Notes: generated by a model from the sequence alone, not told the origin. A stretch of 64,000 nucleotides of DNA from Kitasatospora griseola (GCF_014648555.1 NZ_BMRI01000005.1:103493-167492), one strand, 5' to 3'. Numbered from the stretch's first letter, positions 50,526 through 60,149 are shown. Numbers and translations are program-made.

Positions 50526-50996
50526 CTACCAGCGGTAGTGCGCGAAGGCCTTGTTGGACTCGGCCATCTTGTGGGTGTCCTCGCGACGCTTCACGGAAGC
50601 GCCCAGACCGTTGCTGGCGTCGAGGATCTCGTTGAGCAGACGCTCGGTCATGGTCTTCTCGCGACGGGCGCGGGAGTAACCGACCAGCCAGCGCAGCGCC
50701 AGGGTGTTGGCGCGGCCCGGGCGGACCTCGACCGGCACCTGGTAGGTGGCGCCGCCGACGCGGCGGGACTTGACCTCAAGGGTCGGCTTGACGTTCTCCA
50801 GCGCGCGCTTCAGCGCGACGACCGGGTCGGCGCCGGTCTTCTCACGGACGCCCTCAAGGGCGCCGTAGACGATCCGCTCGGCGGTGGAGCGCTTGCCGTG
50901 CAGCAGGATCTTGTTGACCAGCGAGGTCACCAGCGGGGAGCCGTAAACCGGGTCGATGATGACCGGGCGCTTCGGGGCGGGGCCCTTACGAGGCAT
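50526..50996 (-). CDS. rpsG: 30S ribosomal protein S7
   Basis: Head-domain assembly protein and, in E. coli, str-operon regulator. 156 aa: [54 protein letters not shown] and [20 protein letters not shown]. 2 bp after rpsL. Confidence 0.98.
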   Translation of the reverse strand: MPRKGPAPKRPVIIDPVYGSPLVTSLVNKILLHGKRSTAERIVYGALEGVREKTGADPVVALKRALENVKPTLEVKSRRVGGATYQVPVEVRPGRANTLALRWLVGYSRARREKTMTERLLNEILDASNGLGASVKRREDTHKMAESNKAFAHYRW

Positions 50997-50998
50997 TC

Positions 50999-51370
50999 TT
51001 ACTTCTCCTTCTTGGCGCCGTAGCGGCTGCGAGCCTGCTTGCGGTTCTTGACACCCTGGGTGTCGAGGGAGCCGCGGATGATCTTGTAGCGGACACCAGG
51101 AAGGTCCTTCACACGGCCACCGCGGACCAGCACGATGGAGTGTTCCTGCAGGTTGTGGCCCTCGCCCGGGATGTAAGCGGTGACCTCGATCCCGCTGGTG
51201 AGGCGCACACGGGCGACCTTACGGAGAGCCGAGTTCGGCTTCTTCGGGGTGGTCGTGTACACACGCGTGCAGACGCCGCGACGCTGGGGCGAACCCTTCA
51301 GTGCGGGCGTCTTGTTCTTCTCGACCTTGTCCTGCCGGCCCTTTCGGACCAGCTGCTGGATCGTAGGCAC
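50999..51370 (-). CDS. rpsL: 30S ribosomal protein S12
   Basis: Decoding-site protein, 123 aa from GTG at 51370 ([20 protein letters not shown]). The streptomycin loop [19 protein letters not shown] has Lys at 43 and [10 protein letters not shown] has Lys at 88, the drug-sensitive wild type. Codons upstream of the GTG are not conserved, and GGAG precedes it. First gene of the str operon, with an identified promoter about 230 bp upstream. Confidence 0.98.
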   Translation of the reverse strand: MPTIQQLVRKGRQDKVEKNKTPALKGSPQRRGVCTRVYTTTPKKPNSALRKVARVRLTSGIEVTAYIPGEGHNLQEHSIVLVRGGRVKDLPGVRYKIIRGSLDTQGVKNRKQARSRYGAKKEK

Positions 51371-51688
51371 CGTTTCTCCGTTTTCTGTGTGCCAAGGCTT
51401 GGTGAAACTAACCTGCGGTGTGGCCCCCACTCTCCGACCCACGCGGTCGGGCGTGTTGGGCCTTCTTCGGGGGAAGAATCACGGAATCCCGAGCTGAGCT
51501 GCGGCTACGACACAGGCCGGGCGGGTGGAGTCTCCGCCACGGCGGCCGATCTGCTGGCACGCACAAGGACCCGGGCACACCCCAGGCACAAGGTCAGAGC
51601 GTACCTAGCGCACAGGCGGCGGTCAAAACAAATGGGGCGCGCCGGGGCCGCCGCCGCCCGGGCCCGCGCCGACCTGCCGAAACCCGGC
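51371..51688 (-). other. 318-bp str-operon leader
   Basis: No gene. It contains the rpsL promoter (51598-51626) and, from the predicted start near 51590, an untranslated leader of about 220 nt, long enough for translational or transcriptional control. No perfect long hairpin was spotted. Confidence 0.55.
51598..51626 (-). promoter_or_regulatory. rpsL (str operon) promoter, HrdB type
   Basis: Minus-strand TTGACC (51621-51626), 17-nt spacer, TACGCT (51598-51603). Good match to the vegetative consensus at ideal spacing, in the right place and orientation for rpsL. Confidence 0.7.
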
Positions 51689-52246
51689 TCAGTGCGGCGA
51701 GCCGCTGCCGGCCGCCAGGACCACCAGGAGGAGGAACGCCACCCAACCGGCGAGTGAGAGCCAGCCGAACACCAGGCCGAAGATCGCCAGACCGTCGCCG
51801 TCCTCCCGGGTGCGGCGGATCTGTGAACGGGCGATGTGGCCGGTGATCACGGCGGGCACGCCGGTCAGGCCGAAGGTGAACAGGGTCAGGCCGCCGAGGA
51901 TCGCCGAGGCCACCGCCAGGCCGTTGTTGCTCGGCGCGACGGGCAGCGGGGGCGGCTGCGGCAGGAAGGTCGCCGGGACGGCGGCGCCGAACGGGGCGAC
52001 CACCGGTCCGGACGGCAGGTCGCCGACCAGGGAGGACAACTGGCCGTAGGTGGCGGCCTGATGGGCGGAGGCCATCCGGTGCTCGTACTCGGCGGCGGTG
52101 AGCCGGCCCTCGGCGTAGGCGGCCTTCAGCACGTCCACGGTGCGCTCGCGGTCGGCGTGCGCGGCGCGCATCGCGGACTGCGGCGTCGTCGCCGGCTGCC
52201 AGGGCTGCTGCCCGTACGGCGCCGGCGTTCCCCACTGACCGGCCAT
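51689..52246 (-). CDS. DUF1707/DUF4190 membrane protein
   Basis: 185 aa. A short Gln/Pro-rich start, then a DUF1707-type segment (MRAAHADRERTVDVLKAAYA through LTAAEYEHRMASAHQA), a Pro-rich linker, and two membrane segments at the C-terminus (LAVASAILGGLTLFTFGLTG; LAIFGLVFGWLSLAGWVAFL) in the DUF4190 pattern. ATG at 52246 has GGAGG 8 nt upstream; a GTG at 52255 is less likely. Common in streptomycetes; biochemical role unknown. It is divergent from the ABC exporter. Confidence 0.82.
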   Translation of the reverse strand: MAGQWGTPAPYGQQPWQPATTPQSAMRAAHADRERTVDVLKAAYAEGRLTAAEYEHRMASAHQAATYGQLSSLVGDLPSGPVVAPFGAAVPATFLPQPPPLPVAPSNNGLAVASAILGGLTLFTFGLTGVPAVITGHIARSQIRRTREDGDGLAIFGLVFGWLSLAGWVAFLLLVVLAAGSGSPH

Positions 52247-52466
52247 CTCGGCCACCTCCCGTTCCCCGCACTGCGCGTGCGCTCCTCAGGATGCAGGACG
52301 AACGGGGCGTCCGGGTAGTTGCCGGGCTGCGGCGGGTGACGGTCGGCCACCCGCCCCCAAGCGGCCAATACCGCCACATGGGGGATGGAAAGGTAAAGAA
52401 ATGATCATAAGGTCGAGTGGCCCGGCCAGGACCGACAGGACCGACTCGACAAGGAGACCACCCGCC

Positions 52467-53246
52467 ATGGAGGCGACCACCACGCCGCCCGCCGTCTCGA
52501 TCCGCGACCTGTGGAAGCGCTTCGGAGCGCAGACCGCCGTCGCCGGACTGAACCTCGACCTGCCCGCCGGTTCGTTCATCGGACTGGTCGGCCCGAACGG
52601 CGCCGGCAAGACCACCACGCTGTCGATGGTCACCGGCCTGCTCCGCCCCGACCAGGGCACCGTGCTGGTGCACGGGGCCGACGTCTGGCAGGACCCGGTC
52701 GCGGTCAAGTCCCGGATCGGCATCCTGCCCGAGGGCCTGCGGATGTTCGAGCGCCTCAGCGGCCGTGAACTGCTGCAGTACAACGGCCGGTTGCGCGGCC
52801 TGCCCGGCCCGGAGACCGACCGGCGCGCCGAGGAACTGCTCGCCGTGCTCGACCTGACCGGCTCCGCCGACAAGCTGGTCGCCGACTACTCCACCGGCAT
52901 GCGCAAGAAGATCGGCCTGGCCGCGGCGCTGCTGCACAACCCCGACGTGCTGTTCCTGGACGAGCCGTTCGAGGGCGTCGACCCGGTGTCCGCGCAGACC
53001 ATCCGCGGCGTGCTCACCCGGTACGCCGCCTCCGGCTCCACCGTGGTGTTCTCCAGCCACGTCATGGAACTCGTCGAGTCGCTGTGCGACTGGGTCGCCG
53101 TGGTCAACGCCGGCCGGGTGGTCGCCGCCGGGCCGCTCGACCAGGTGCGCGGCGAGACCTCGCTGCACCAGGCGTTCCTCGGGCTGGTCGGCGTCCGCGA
53201 GGACGACGGGCAGGCGCTCGGCTGGCTCGGTGGGGGCCACCGGTGA
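52467..53246 (+). CDS. ABC transporter ATP-binding protein
   Basis: 259 aa from ATG at 52467, with AAGGAG upstream. Walker A GPNGAGKTTT, Q-loop region ILPEGLRMFERL, a signature region DYSTGMRKKIGLAAALLHNP (the usual LSGGQ replaced by YSTGM, normal for this subfamily), Walker B VLFLDEPFEGVDP and H-loop SSHVMEL. It energises the permease encoded next with a 4-bp GTGA overlap. Exporter type of the CcmA/NatA group; the substrate is unknown. Confidence 0.93.
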   Translation: MEATTTPPAVSIRDLWKRFGAQTAVAGLNLDLPAGSFIGLVGPNGAGKTTTLSMVTGLLRPDQGTVLVHGADVWQDPVAVKSRIGILPEGLRMFERLSGRELLQYNGRLRGLPGPETDRRAEELLAVLDLTGSADKLVADYSTGMRKKIGLAAALLHNPDVLFLDEPFEGVDPVSAQTIRGVLTRYAASGSTVVFSSHVMELVESLCDWVAVVNAGRVVAAGPLDQVRGETSLHQAFLGLVGVREDDGQALGWLGGGHR

Positions 53247-54883
53247 GCACCACGACCGCTGCCGCAACCCCCGACGTGTCCGCCGCGGACGACCGGGCCG
53301 TCGTCCGCGCGCTGGTCTCGCTCAAGCTCCGGCTGCTGCGCAACGGGCTGCGGCGCAGCCCCGGCCGGGCCGCCGGCTTCCTGGTCGGCACCAGCCTCGG
53401 CCTGCTGTTCGGCGTGTCCGCGGCCGTCGGCATGGTGGCGCTGCGCGGGCACGCGGGCGCCGCCGACGCCGCCGCGGTGCTGACCGCCGGACTGGCCGTC
53501 TCCTGGGCCGCCCTGCCGCTGTTCTTCTTCGCCGGCGACGAGAGCGCCGACCCGACCCGGCTCACCATGCTGCCGCTCCGCCCGCGGGCCCTGCTGCGCG
53601 GCACCCTGCTGGGCAGCCTGGTCGGCCCCGGCCCGCTGGTCGGCCTGCTGCTGCTGATCGGCGCCGCCGCGGCCGGCGGGCAGGGCGCGGCCTCCGCGGT
53701 CGTCGCGGTGCTCGCGGTGCCGCTCACCCTGCTGCTGCTGATCGCGCTGACCCGCTCGGTGGCCGCCGCCAACGCCCGGCTGCTGTCCAGCCGGCGCGGC
53801 AAGGACTTCGCGATCTTCGGCGGCCTGCTGTTCGCGCTGCTGATCCAGCTCGGCAACCTGGGCATGCAGAGCGGCTTCCAGGACCCCAAGGGCCTCGACC
53901 TGTCGGTGCTGCACCCGTACGCCGCGGTGGTGCGCTGGATCCCGCCGGTCTCCGCGATCGACGCGGTGCGCTCGGCCGGCGAGGGCGCCTACCTGGTCGC
54001 GGCGCTGCAACTCGCGCTCGCCGGCGGCCTGCTGGCCGTCCTGCTGCGCTGGTGGCTGCGCAGTCTGCAGGACCTGATGGTCTCCGGCGACGCCTCCACC
54101 CTGGTGGAGACGTCCTCGGTGCACTCCGGCACGGGCTCCCGGTTCTGGCGGCTGCTGCCCGCCGGCCGGGCCGGCACCGTCGCCCAGCGGCACCTGCGCT
54201 ACACCTGGCGGGAGCCCCGCGCGAAGGTCGCGCTCTTCACCGGCATCGGCATGACCTGCGTGATCGCGGCGCTGTCGGTGGTCCAGGGCTGGAGCTCGGT
54301 GTACGTGATCGCGATCGGCGCGCTGATGCTCGGTCTGCAGTCCGGCAACCTGTTCGGCATGGACGGCTCCGGGTTCTGGATGGTCGCCGCCACCCTGAGC
54401 ACCCGTCGGGACGCCCGCGACGAGCTGCGCGGCCGGGTGTTCGCCGTCCTGCTGTACGGCGTCGCCGTTCTGCTGCTGGTCGGACCGGTGCTCGCCGCCG
54501 TCACCGGCAAGTGGGCGGAGCTCGCGCCCGCGCTCGGCCTGGCGCTCGCCGCGCTCGGCACCGGCGTCGGCCTGGGCTGCGTGACCAGCGTGTACGCCCC
54601 GTACGCGGTGCCCGCCGACGGCAACCCGATGCGCAGCGCCGCGCCCGGGCAGAACGGCGTGGTGATGCTCAACGCCTTCGGCTCGATGTTCGGCGTCACG
54701 CTGGGCTGCGCGCCGCTCGGCATCACGCTCGGCGTCCTGCTGATCTCCCACTCGCCGGTCTGGCCGGTGCTGCCGGCCGGTGTGCTGTACGGCGCGGGGA
54801 TGGTCCTGCTGGGCGTCCGGATCGCGTCCGGCGGGCTGATCAAGCGGCTGCCGGAGATCCTCACCCGGGTGATCGAGCGCTGA
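53243..54883 (+). CDS. ABC exporter permease
   Basis: 546-aa integral membrane protein with about a dozen hydrophobic segments in two halves (for example AAGFLVGTSLGLLFGVSAAV and VFAVLLYGVAVLLLVGPVLA). GTG at 53243 overlaps the ATPase stop by 4 bp, confirming a coupled pair. Large single-chain permease with a long central cytoplasmic loop, as in several actinobacterial ABC-2-like exporters. The substrate cannot be assigned. Confidence 0.87.
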   Translation: MSTTTAAATPDVSAADDRAVVRALVSLKLRLLRNGLRRSPGRAAGFLVGTSLGLLFGVSAAVGMVALRGHAGAADAAAVLTAGLAVSWAALPLFFFAGDESADPTRLTMLPLRPRALLRGTLLGSLVGPGPLVGLLLLIGAAAAGGQGAASAVVAVLAVPLTLLLLIALTRSVAAANARLLSSRRGKDFAIFGGLLFALLIQLGNLGMQSGFQDPKGLDLSVLHPYAAVVRWIPPVSAIDAVRSAGEGAYLVAALQLALAGGLLAVLLRWWLRSLQDLMVSGDASTLVETSSVHSGTGSRFWRLLPAGRAGTVAQRHLRYTWREPRAKVALFTGIGMTCVIAALSVVQGWSSVYVIAIGALMLGLQSGNLFGMDGSGFWMVAATLSTRRDARDELRGRVFAVLLYGVAVLLLVGPVLAAVTGKWAELAPALGLALAALGTGVGLGCVTSVYAPYAVPADGNPMRSAAPGQNGVVMLNAFGSMFGVTLGCAPLGITLGVLLISHSPVWPVLPAGVLYGAGMVLLGVRIASGGLIKRLPEILTRVIER

Positions 54884-54965
54884 CGGACCCCCCGACCGGC
54901 CCCGGGCCCGCCGCTATCATGCGTGCGCGCCCGGGGCCGACCCGTGTGCACGGGGAGGACACACC

Positions 54966-56990
54966 ATGGGGACGCCGATCGCCGCGGCGACGCACCTGAC
55001 GCACTACGGCTGGACCGACAGTCCGTTCTGGAAGCAGACCGTGCTGCCGATGCTCGTGGTGCTGCTGGTGCTGCGGCTGGTCACCGTCGTCACCCTCGGC
55101 CGCAGCCAGCACGGCTACCGGGCCCGGCTGCTCAGCCGCGCCCGGCGGACCCAGATCCGCACCCTGCTGGCCGGGGACGCCTCCCGCCGCCAGTTCGAAC
55201 TGCGGGCGCTGCGCACCGCGTACCCGCCCCGGCGGATCGCCGCCGCGGTGGAGCTCGTGCTGCCCGTGCTGGTGGGCGCCGGGCTCACCGTGCTGCTGTG
55301 GATCGCCATGCACCGGCAGTTCCGGGGGGACGACGCCGTCGATCAGGAGGCCGTGCGCACCAGCCCGCCGTGGCTGGCGGCGCGCGGGCTGCTCGCGCTG
55401 TTCGGCGGCGAGGGCGGGCTCGGCGCGGCGCTGACCGGCCTGGTGCTGACCGCGCTGTGGCAGCTGCTGTGGGCCCGCACCCGGTTCCTGGTGCTGTGCA
55501 CCCGGATGCCGTCCGGCACCTGGGAGCACTCCCGGCTGCGCCGCTACCTGGTGCCGGTGCTGGCCGCCCAGTTCCTGCTGATGCCGCTGGTGCTGCCGAA
55601 CGGCGCGCTGCTCGCGCTGGTGGTGTGGCAGCTGTGCTCGCTGTACGCCACCCGCCGCCTGAACCTGCTGCCGACGGCCCTCGCCGCCCCGCCGCTGACG
55701 GGCGTCGCCGCGTCCGCCGACGCGCCCGCCGGGGCGGTCCGGGACACCGTCGACACGCTCGGCGCGGCCGCCTCCGCCCGGTTGCAGTCGATCCGCGAGA
55801 CCCGCGAGGCGCAGCGCACCCGCCGTGCCCGGGAGGCCGCCGCGCGGGCCGCCGCCGCGCAGAACGAGGCGGCGGCCGCCGCCCGGGACGCCGAGACCGC
55901 CCGCGCGGTGCTCGCCGAGTCCGAGGCGTTGCGGGCCGCCCGGGACGCCGAACTCGCCGACGCGGCGGCCCGGTTCGCGGCCGAGCCCACAGCGGCCGGC
56001 GCGCCGGCCGCGCCGACGGCGGTGGACGGCACGGTGCGCGACCCGGACGCGGTGGCGACGGTGCGCAGGCCGGACGGGCCGCCGAGCCCGGACGGCCTGC
56101 CGACGGTCGACGTCAAGCCGCTGCCGAGCGGGGCGCCGACCGCGATCGGCGCGTACCGGCTGATCGGGCTGATCGGCTCCGGCGGGTTCGGCACCGTCTA
56201 CCTGGCGCGCCGTCAGGGCTCGGCCACCCAGGTCGCGCTGAAGACCCTGCACGCCGACACCGAGCACGACGAGGAGCTGCACCGCCGGTTCGCGAACGAG
56301 GCGAAGGTGCTGGCCCAGGCGCCCGCCGCGCACACCGCCCGGGTGCTGGACACCGGCGTCGCCGACGGCACCCCGTTCATCGCCATGGAGCTGCTCGACG
56401 GCCGCCCCCTGCAGGCCCTGCTGCGCGAGCGCGGCCCGCTGGCCGACCCGGCCGCGCTGCGCGCGCTCGCGGTGGCGCTGGCCGTCGCCCTGGACGCCCT
56501 GCACCGCGGCGGGCTGGTGCACCGCGACCTGAAGCCGTCCAACATCATGATGACCAGCGACGGCCCCAAGCTGCTGGACTTCGGAATCTCGCTGATGGTC
56601 GACCACACCCGGCTGACCCGGACCGGCGGCATGGTCGGCACGCCGGTCTTCATGGCCCCGGAGCAGCTGGCCGAGGGCCCGGTCGGGCCGGCCGCCGACG
56701 TCTGGGCGTGGGCCTGCTGCCTGATCTGCGCGGCGCACGGCGACAGCCCGTTCGCCACCGCCAACCCGTACGCCGTCTACCACCGGATCGTCAACGAGGA
56801 CCCCGACCCGGCGGCGGTCGCCGCCGTCCGCGCGCTCGACCCGGAGCTGGCCGACACCGTCGGGCGCGCCCTCGCCAAAGACCTCGCCGACCGCCCCGCC
56901 GACGGGGCCGCGCTGCTGGCGCTGCTCACCGCCGACGGCACCCCGGCGCAGCGGCAGATCGACCGCGGCTGGGAGGCCCTGGGCGGCTGA
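54966..56990 (+). CDS. Ser/Thr protein kinase with N-terminal multi-pass (YidC-like?) membrane domain
   Basis: 674 aa. Residues 1-235 hold about five hydrophobic segments (28-44, 95-115, 155-170, 197-213, 214-228), with an amphipathic charged region between the first two. Residues 270-340 form an Ala/Arg/Glu coiled coil. The C-terminal kinase domain (395-665) is complete: GSGGFGTVYLA, K426 in VALK, E445, HRDLKPSN (519-526), DFG (538-540), GTPVFMAPEQ. The usual actinobacterial layout (kinase first, one TM, sensor outside) is reversed. The membrane part resembles YidC/Oxa1: an Arg in the first segment (LLVLRLVTVVTLG, R37) and PNGALLALVVWQLCSLYATR at the end. Active kinase; the membrane homology is inference. 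Confidence 0.88.
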   Translation: MGTPIAAATHLTHYGWTDSPFWKQTVLPMLVVLLVLRLVTVVTLGRSQHGYRARLLSRARRTQIRTLLAGDASRRQFELRALRTAYPPRRIAAAVELVLPVLVGAGLTVLLWIAMHRQFRGDDAVDQEAVRTSPPWLAARGLLALFGGEGGLGAALTGLVLTALWQLLWARTRFLVLCTRMPSGTWEHSRLRRYLVPVLAAQFLLMPLVLPNGALLALVVWQLCSLYATRRLNLLPTALAAPPLTGVAASADAPAGAVRDTVDTLGAAASARLQSIRETREAQRTRRAREAAARAAAAQNEAAAAARDAETARAVLAESEALRAARDAELADAAARFAAEPTAAGAPAAPTAVDGTVRDPDAVATVRRPDGPPSPDGLPTVDVKPLPSGAPTAIGAYRLIGLIGSGGFGTVYLARRQGSATQVALKTLHADTEHDEELHRRFANEAKVLAQAPAAHTARVLDTGVADGTPFIAMELLDGRPLQALLRERGPLADPAALRALAVALAVALDALHRGGLVHRDLKPSNIMMTSDGPKLLDFGISLMVDHTRLTRTGGMVGTPVFMAPEQLAEGPVGPAADVWAWACCLICAAHGDSPFATANPYAVYHRIVNEDPDPAAVAAVRALDPELADTVGRALAKDLADRPADGAALLALLTADGTPAQRQIDRGWEALGG

Positions 56991-57076
56991 CCGACCCGGC
57001 AGTCGGCGCGGTCCGGTCGCGTGCTCCGGCATCATGGGGAGCGCCCCTCCCCCGTGCCCCAGGAAGCAGGACCGCC

Positions 57077-58375
57077 GTGACCATCACCGATCAGCCCGTG
57101 GACGAGCTGCTGGCGGAGGCGGTGGGCCGGGTGGTCGGCGCACCGGCCGACGGGCTGGAGTTCGTGGTGGACGGCGCGGCCTCGGCGCTGGCGGCGTCCG
57201 CGGACCGGTGGCCGCTGGTGAGCCGGGCGCTGCTGGGCTTCGCGGACCGGTCGGTGGGCCGGTGCTGGGCGGCGGGCTGGCGGCCGGCCGACCTGGTGCG
57301 GGTGGCGCGGCGCGAGCTGGGCCCGGTGCAGGTGGCGCTGGCGGTGGACCTGATCGCCGCGGAGGGCCGCCGGCATCCGGCCGCCGCGCTGGACCGGCGC
57401 TGGCAGGAGCAGCTGCGGGAGTTGGAGGCGGAGCCCTGGTGGGCGTCCGACGAGGCGTACCTGCAGGCGTTCGCGGACCGGCACCGGATGGACCGGTTCG
57501 CGCTGGCCACGGCGGCGCTGGAGCTGCTGCGGGTGTGGGCGCTGCTGCCTCCCGTGCAGCCGGTGGGCCCGGCGCCGGGGCAGTCCGCGCCGCGGGTGAG
57601 CGCGCCGCGCAGCGGGGAGCCGCGGATGCTGGGGCGGATCCGGGCGCTGCTGGCGAAGGCCGAGTCGACCGGTTTCCCGGACGAGGCGGAGGCGCTGACG
57701 GCGAAGGCCCAGGAGTTGATGGCTCGTCACTCGATCGACGAGGCGCTGCTGTCGGCGGGCGGGCCGTCGTCGGACCGGCCGGCGGCGCTGCGGATCGGCG
57801 TGGACAACCCGTACGAGGGCCCGAAGACGATGCTGCTGGACGCGGTGGCGGCGGCGAACCGGTGCCGGGTGGTGTGGGCGAAGGAGTTCGGGTTCTGCAC
57901 GGTGATCGGCTTCGACGCCGACCTGGACTGCGTCGAGCTGCTGTACACCTCGCTGCTGGTGCAGGCGACGTCGGCGATGCAGCGGGCGGGCAGCCGCAAG
58001 CACAAGGACGGGGCGGCCCGGACGAAGGCGTTCCGGCAGTCGTTCCTGGTGGCGTACGCGGCGCGGATCCGGGAGCGGCTGGCGGACGCCACCGAGCGGG
58101 CCACCGAGGACGCGGCGGCCGGGCGGCCGGCCGAGCCGGGCGAGCCGGGCGGCGTCGAGGACGGCGGCGGGGCGCTGCCGGTGCCGACCCCGGACGGCGG
58201 GCTGCTGCCGGTGCTGGCGGCCCGGGCCGAGGCCGTGGACGACGCGGTTGGCAGGATGTTCCCGAAGCTGGTGTCGCAGCGGGTGCGGGTGAGCGACGGC
58301 GAGGGCTGGGTCGAGGGCCGGGCCGCCGCCGACCGGGCCACGCTGCACCGGGGTTCGGGCCGGATCGAGCGCTGA
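57077..58375 (+). CDS. DUF2786-domain protein
   Basis: 432 aa from GTG at 57077, preceded by AGGAAG. The first 190 residues are helical and unassigned. The DUF2786 motif follows at about 195-235: MLGRIRALLAKAESTGFPDE, then AEALTAKAQELMARHSIDEA. After it comes a conserved-looking region with YEGPKTMLLDAVAAANRCR and a basic KHKDGAARTKAFRQSF stretch. No catalytic motif is recognised; DUF2786 proteins are of unknown function. It lies 86 bp after the kinase gene and 27 bp before an ADP-ribosylglycohydrolase gene on the same strand. Confidence 0.85.
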   Translation: MTITDQPVDELLAEAVGRVVGAPADGLEFVVDGAASALAASADRWPLVSRALLGFADRSVGRCWAAGWRPADLVRVARRELGPVQVALAVDLIAAEGRRHPAAALDRRWQEQLRELEAEPWWASDEAYLQAFADRHRMDRFALATAALELLRVWALLPPVQPVGPAPGQSAPRVSAPRSGEPRMLGRIRALLAKAESTGFPDEAEALTAKAQELMARHSIDEALLSAGGPSSDRPAALRIGVDNPYEGPKTMLLDAVAAANRCRVVWAKEFGFCTVIGFDADLDCVELLYTSLLVQATSAMQRAGSRKHKDGAARTKAFRQSFLVAYAARIRERLADATERATEDAAAGRPAEPGEPGGVEDGGGALPVPTPDGGLLPVLAARAEAVDDAVGRMFPKLVSQRVRVSDGEGWVEGRAAADRATLHRGSGRIER

Positions 58376-58402
58376 CGGAACGTCGGCGGACAGGGGGTGG
58401 GC

Positions 58403-59428
58403 ATGGAGTTCGCGGAACGGGTGCGCGGATCGCTGGTCGGCGGTGCGCTGGGCGACGCGCTGGGGTGGCCGATCGAGTTCCTGCGGCTGGACCGCATCCG
58501 GGAGCTGCACGGCGAGGCGGGCCTGACCGACCTGGCGGACGCCGGCCGCGGCGGCCAGGTCACCGACGACACCCAGATGACCCTGTTCACCGCGGAGGGC
58601 CTGCTGCGCGGCGGCCGCCGCGAGGACCTGCACGCCGCGTACCGCCGCTGGTTCCAGACCCAGCGGCTGCCCGGCCCCGAGCGCTTCCCGGACGGCTGGC
58701 TGGCCGGGCAGGAGTTCCTGTACGCCTCCCGCGCGCCGGGCAACGCCTGCATGACGGGTGTGGTGCTGGACTGCACGGAGGCCGTCCCGTTCGGGCAGGA
58801 CGGCCCGGTGAACCCGAACTCGAAGGGCTGCGGGACGGTGATGCGCTCGGCGCCGTTCGGCCTGGTCGGCCTGGGCCCGGACGAGGCGTTCCGGCAGGCC
58901 GCACTGGCGGCGCAGCTGACGCACGGTCACCCGACGGGCTACCTGGCGGCGGGCGCGTTCGCCGCGCTGATCGAGCGGGTCGCGGCCGGGGTGCCGCTGC
59001 GGGCGGCGGTGTCCTCGACGCTGGCGAGGCTGGCGGCGGTGCCGGACAACGCGGAGACGACCCAGGCGCTGCGCCGGGCGGTGCGGGTGGCCGACGAGGG
59101 CCCGGGTTCGGCGGAGTCGGTGGAACGAGTCGGCCTGGGCTGGGTCGCCGAGGAGTGCCTGGCGATCGCGGTGTACGCGGCGCTGGTCGGCGCGGACGCC
59201 CGGGAGGCGCTGGTGCTGGCCGTGAACCACTCGGGCGACAGCGACTCCACGGGCGCGGTCTGCGGCAACCTGGTGGGCGCGATGTACGGCCTGTCCGGCC
59301 TGCCTGCCGACTGGTGCGCGCTGGTGGAGGGCCGGGAGGTGCTGCTGCAGGTGGCCGACGACCTGGTGGCGTTCGCCCACGGCGACCGGGCGGCGCTCGC
59401 CGACCGCTACCCGCTGCCGGTCGGGTGA
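58403..59428 (+). CDS. ADP-ribosylglycohydrolase (DraG/ARH family), copy 1
   Basis: 341 aa. Removes ADP-ribose from protein or nucleic acid, or cleaves related ADP-ribosides. The two Mg-binding motifs are intact: VTDDTQMT (D55, D56) and NHSGDSDSTGA (D279, D281), with GSLVGGALGDALGWPIEF at the start. ATG at 58403 has GGGGG about 6 nt upstream; a GTG at 58397 is the alternative. Four bp before the VWA gene, so co-expressed. A second family member lies at 60150-61145. Target unknown. Confidence 0.92.
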   Translation: MEFAERVRGSLVGGALGDALGWPIEFLRLDRIRELHGEAGLTDLADAGRGGQVTDDTQMTLFTAEGLLRGGRREDLHAAYRRWFQTQRLPGPERFPDGWLAGQEFLYASRAPGNACMTGVVLDCTEAVPFGQDGPVNPNSKGCGTVMRSAPFGLVGLGPDEAFRQAALAAQLTHGHPTGYLAAGAFAALIERVAAGVPLRAAVSSTLARLAAVPDNAETTQALRRAVRVADEGPGSAESVERVGLGWVAEECLAIAVYAALVGADAREALVLAVNHSGDSDSTGAVCGNLVGAMYGLSGLPADWCALVEGREVLLQVADDLVAFAHGDRAALADRYPLPVG

Positions 59429-59432
59429 CGCG

Positions 59433-60137
59433 GTGGCGCTGAGCCTGGAGAAGGTGTCGGCCGCCGCGCCCGGTCTGGTCGACCTGTACAAGTCCGCGCG
59501 GGTCAGCCTGGCCAAGCGCGGACTCCAGCACGCCCGGGCCGCCGTCTACCTGGTGCTCGACCGGTCCGGCTCGATGCGGCCGCACTACCGGTCCGGGACC
59601 GTCCAGCACTTCGCCGAGCAGGTGCTGGCGCTCTCGGCGCACCTGGACGACGACGGGCGGGTGCCGGTGGTCTTCTTCTCCACCGAGGTGGACGGCGTCG
59701 CCGAGATCTCGCTCGACGACCACCGGGACCGGATCGGCCGCCTGCACTTCTCGCTGGGGCACATGGGCCGGACCAACTACCACCTGGCGATGAAGGCCGT
59801 GATCCGGCACTACCAGCTCTCCGGGGCCACCGACCCGGCGCTGGTGGTGTTCCAGACCGACGGCGGCCCGACCTCCCGCGCGGCGGCCCGGGACATGCTC
59901 TGCCTGGCCGCCGAACTCCCGATCTACTGGCAGTTCGTGGGCTTCGGCGACCCCGCCGACCAGGAGTTCGCCTTCCTGCACCGGCTCGACGAACTGCCCG
60001 TCCCGGCCCGCCGCCCGGTCGACAACGCCGGGTTCTTCCCGGCCGGCGCCGACCCGCGGGCGCTCGCCGACGCCGAGCTGTACGACCGGCTGCTGACCGG
60101 CTTCCCGGAGTGGCTGACCGCCATGGGCCTGGGCTGA
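59433..60137 (+). CDS. VWA-domain protein, TerF-like
   Basis: 234 aa. One von Willebrand factor A domain fills the protein. The MIDAS metal site is complete: VLDRSGSMRP (DxSxS), GRTNYH (Thr) and FQTDGGPTS (Asp). Further features FSTEVDGVAEISLDD and WQFVGFGDPADQEFAFLHRLDEL match the TerF/TerY-type group linked to tellurite-resistance and stress modules. No signal peptide; cytoplasmic. GTG start 4 bp after the ADP-ribosylglycohydrolase stop; it faces the convergent second glycohydrolase across 12 bp. Confidence 0.9.
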   Translation: MALSLEKVSAAAPGLVDLYKSARVSLAKRGLQHARAAVYLVLDRSGSMRPHYRSGTVQHFAEQVLALSAHLDDDGRVPVVFFSTEVDGVAEISLDDHRDRIGRLHFSLGHMGRTNYHLAMKAVIRHYQLSGATDPALVVFQTDGGPTSRAAARDMLCLAAELPIYWQFVGFGDPADQEFAFLHRLDELPVPARRPVDNAGFFPAGADPRALADAELYDRLLTGFPEWLTAMGLG

Positions 60138-60149
60138 CGAGCCCCGGGC

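Noticed and set aside
55802-55990. Alanine-rich repetitive stretch as a possible tandem repeat
   Set aside because: It is the coiled-coil linker of the kinase; no exact repeated unit was found.
54923-58375. 1150-codon plus-strand frame that would fuse the kinase region to the DUF2786 protein
   Set aside because: Its first two thirds read the kinase gene out of frame. Only the last 432 codons, from GTG at 57077 with a ribosome-binding site, are a real gene.
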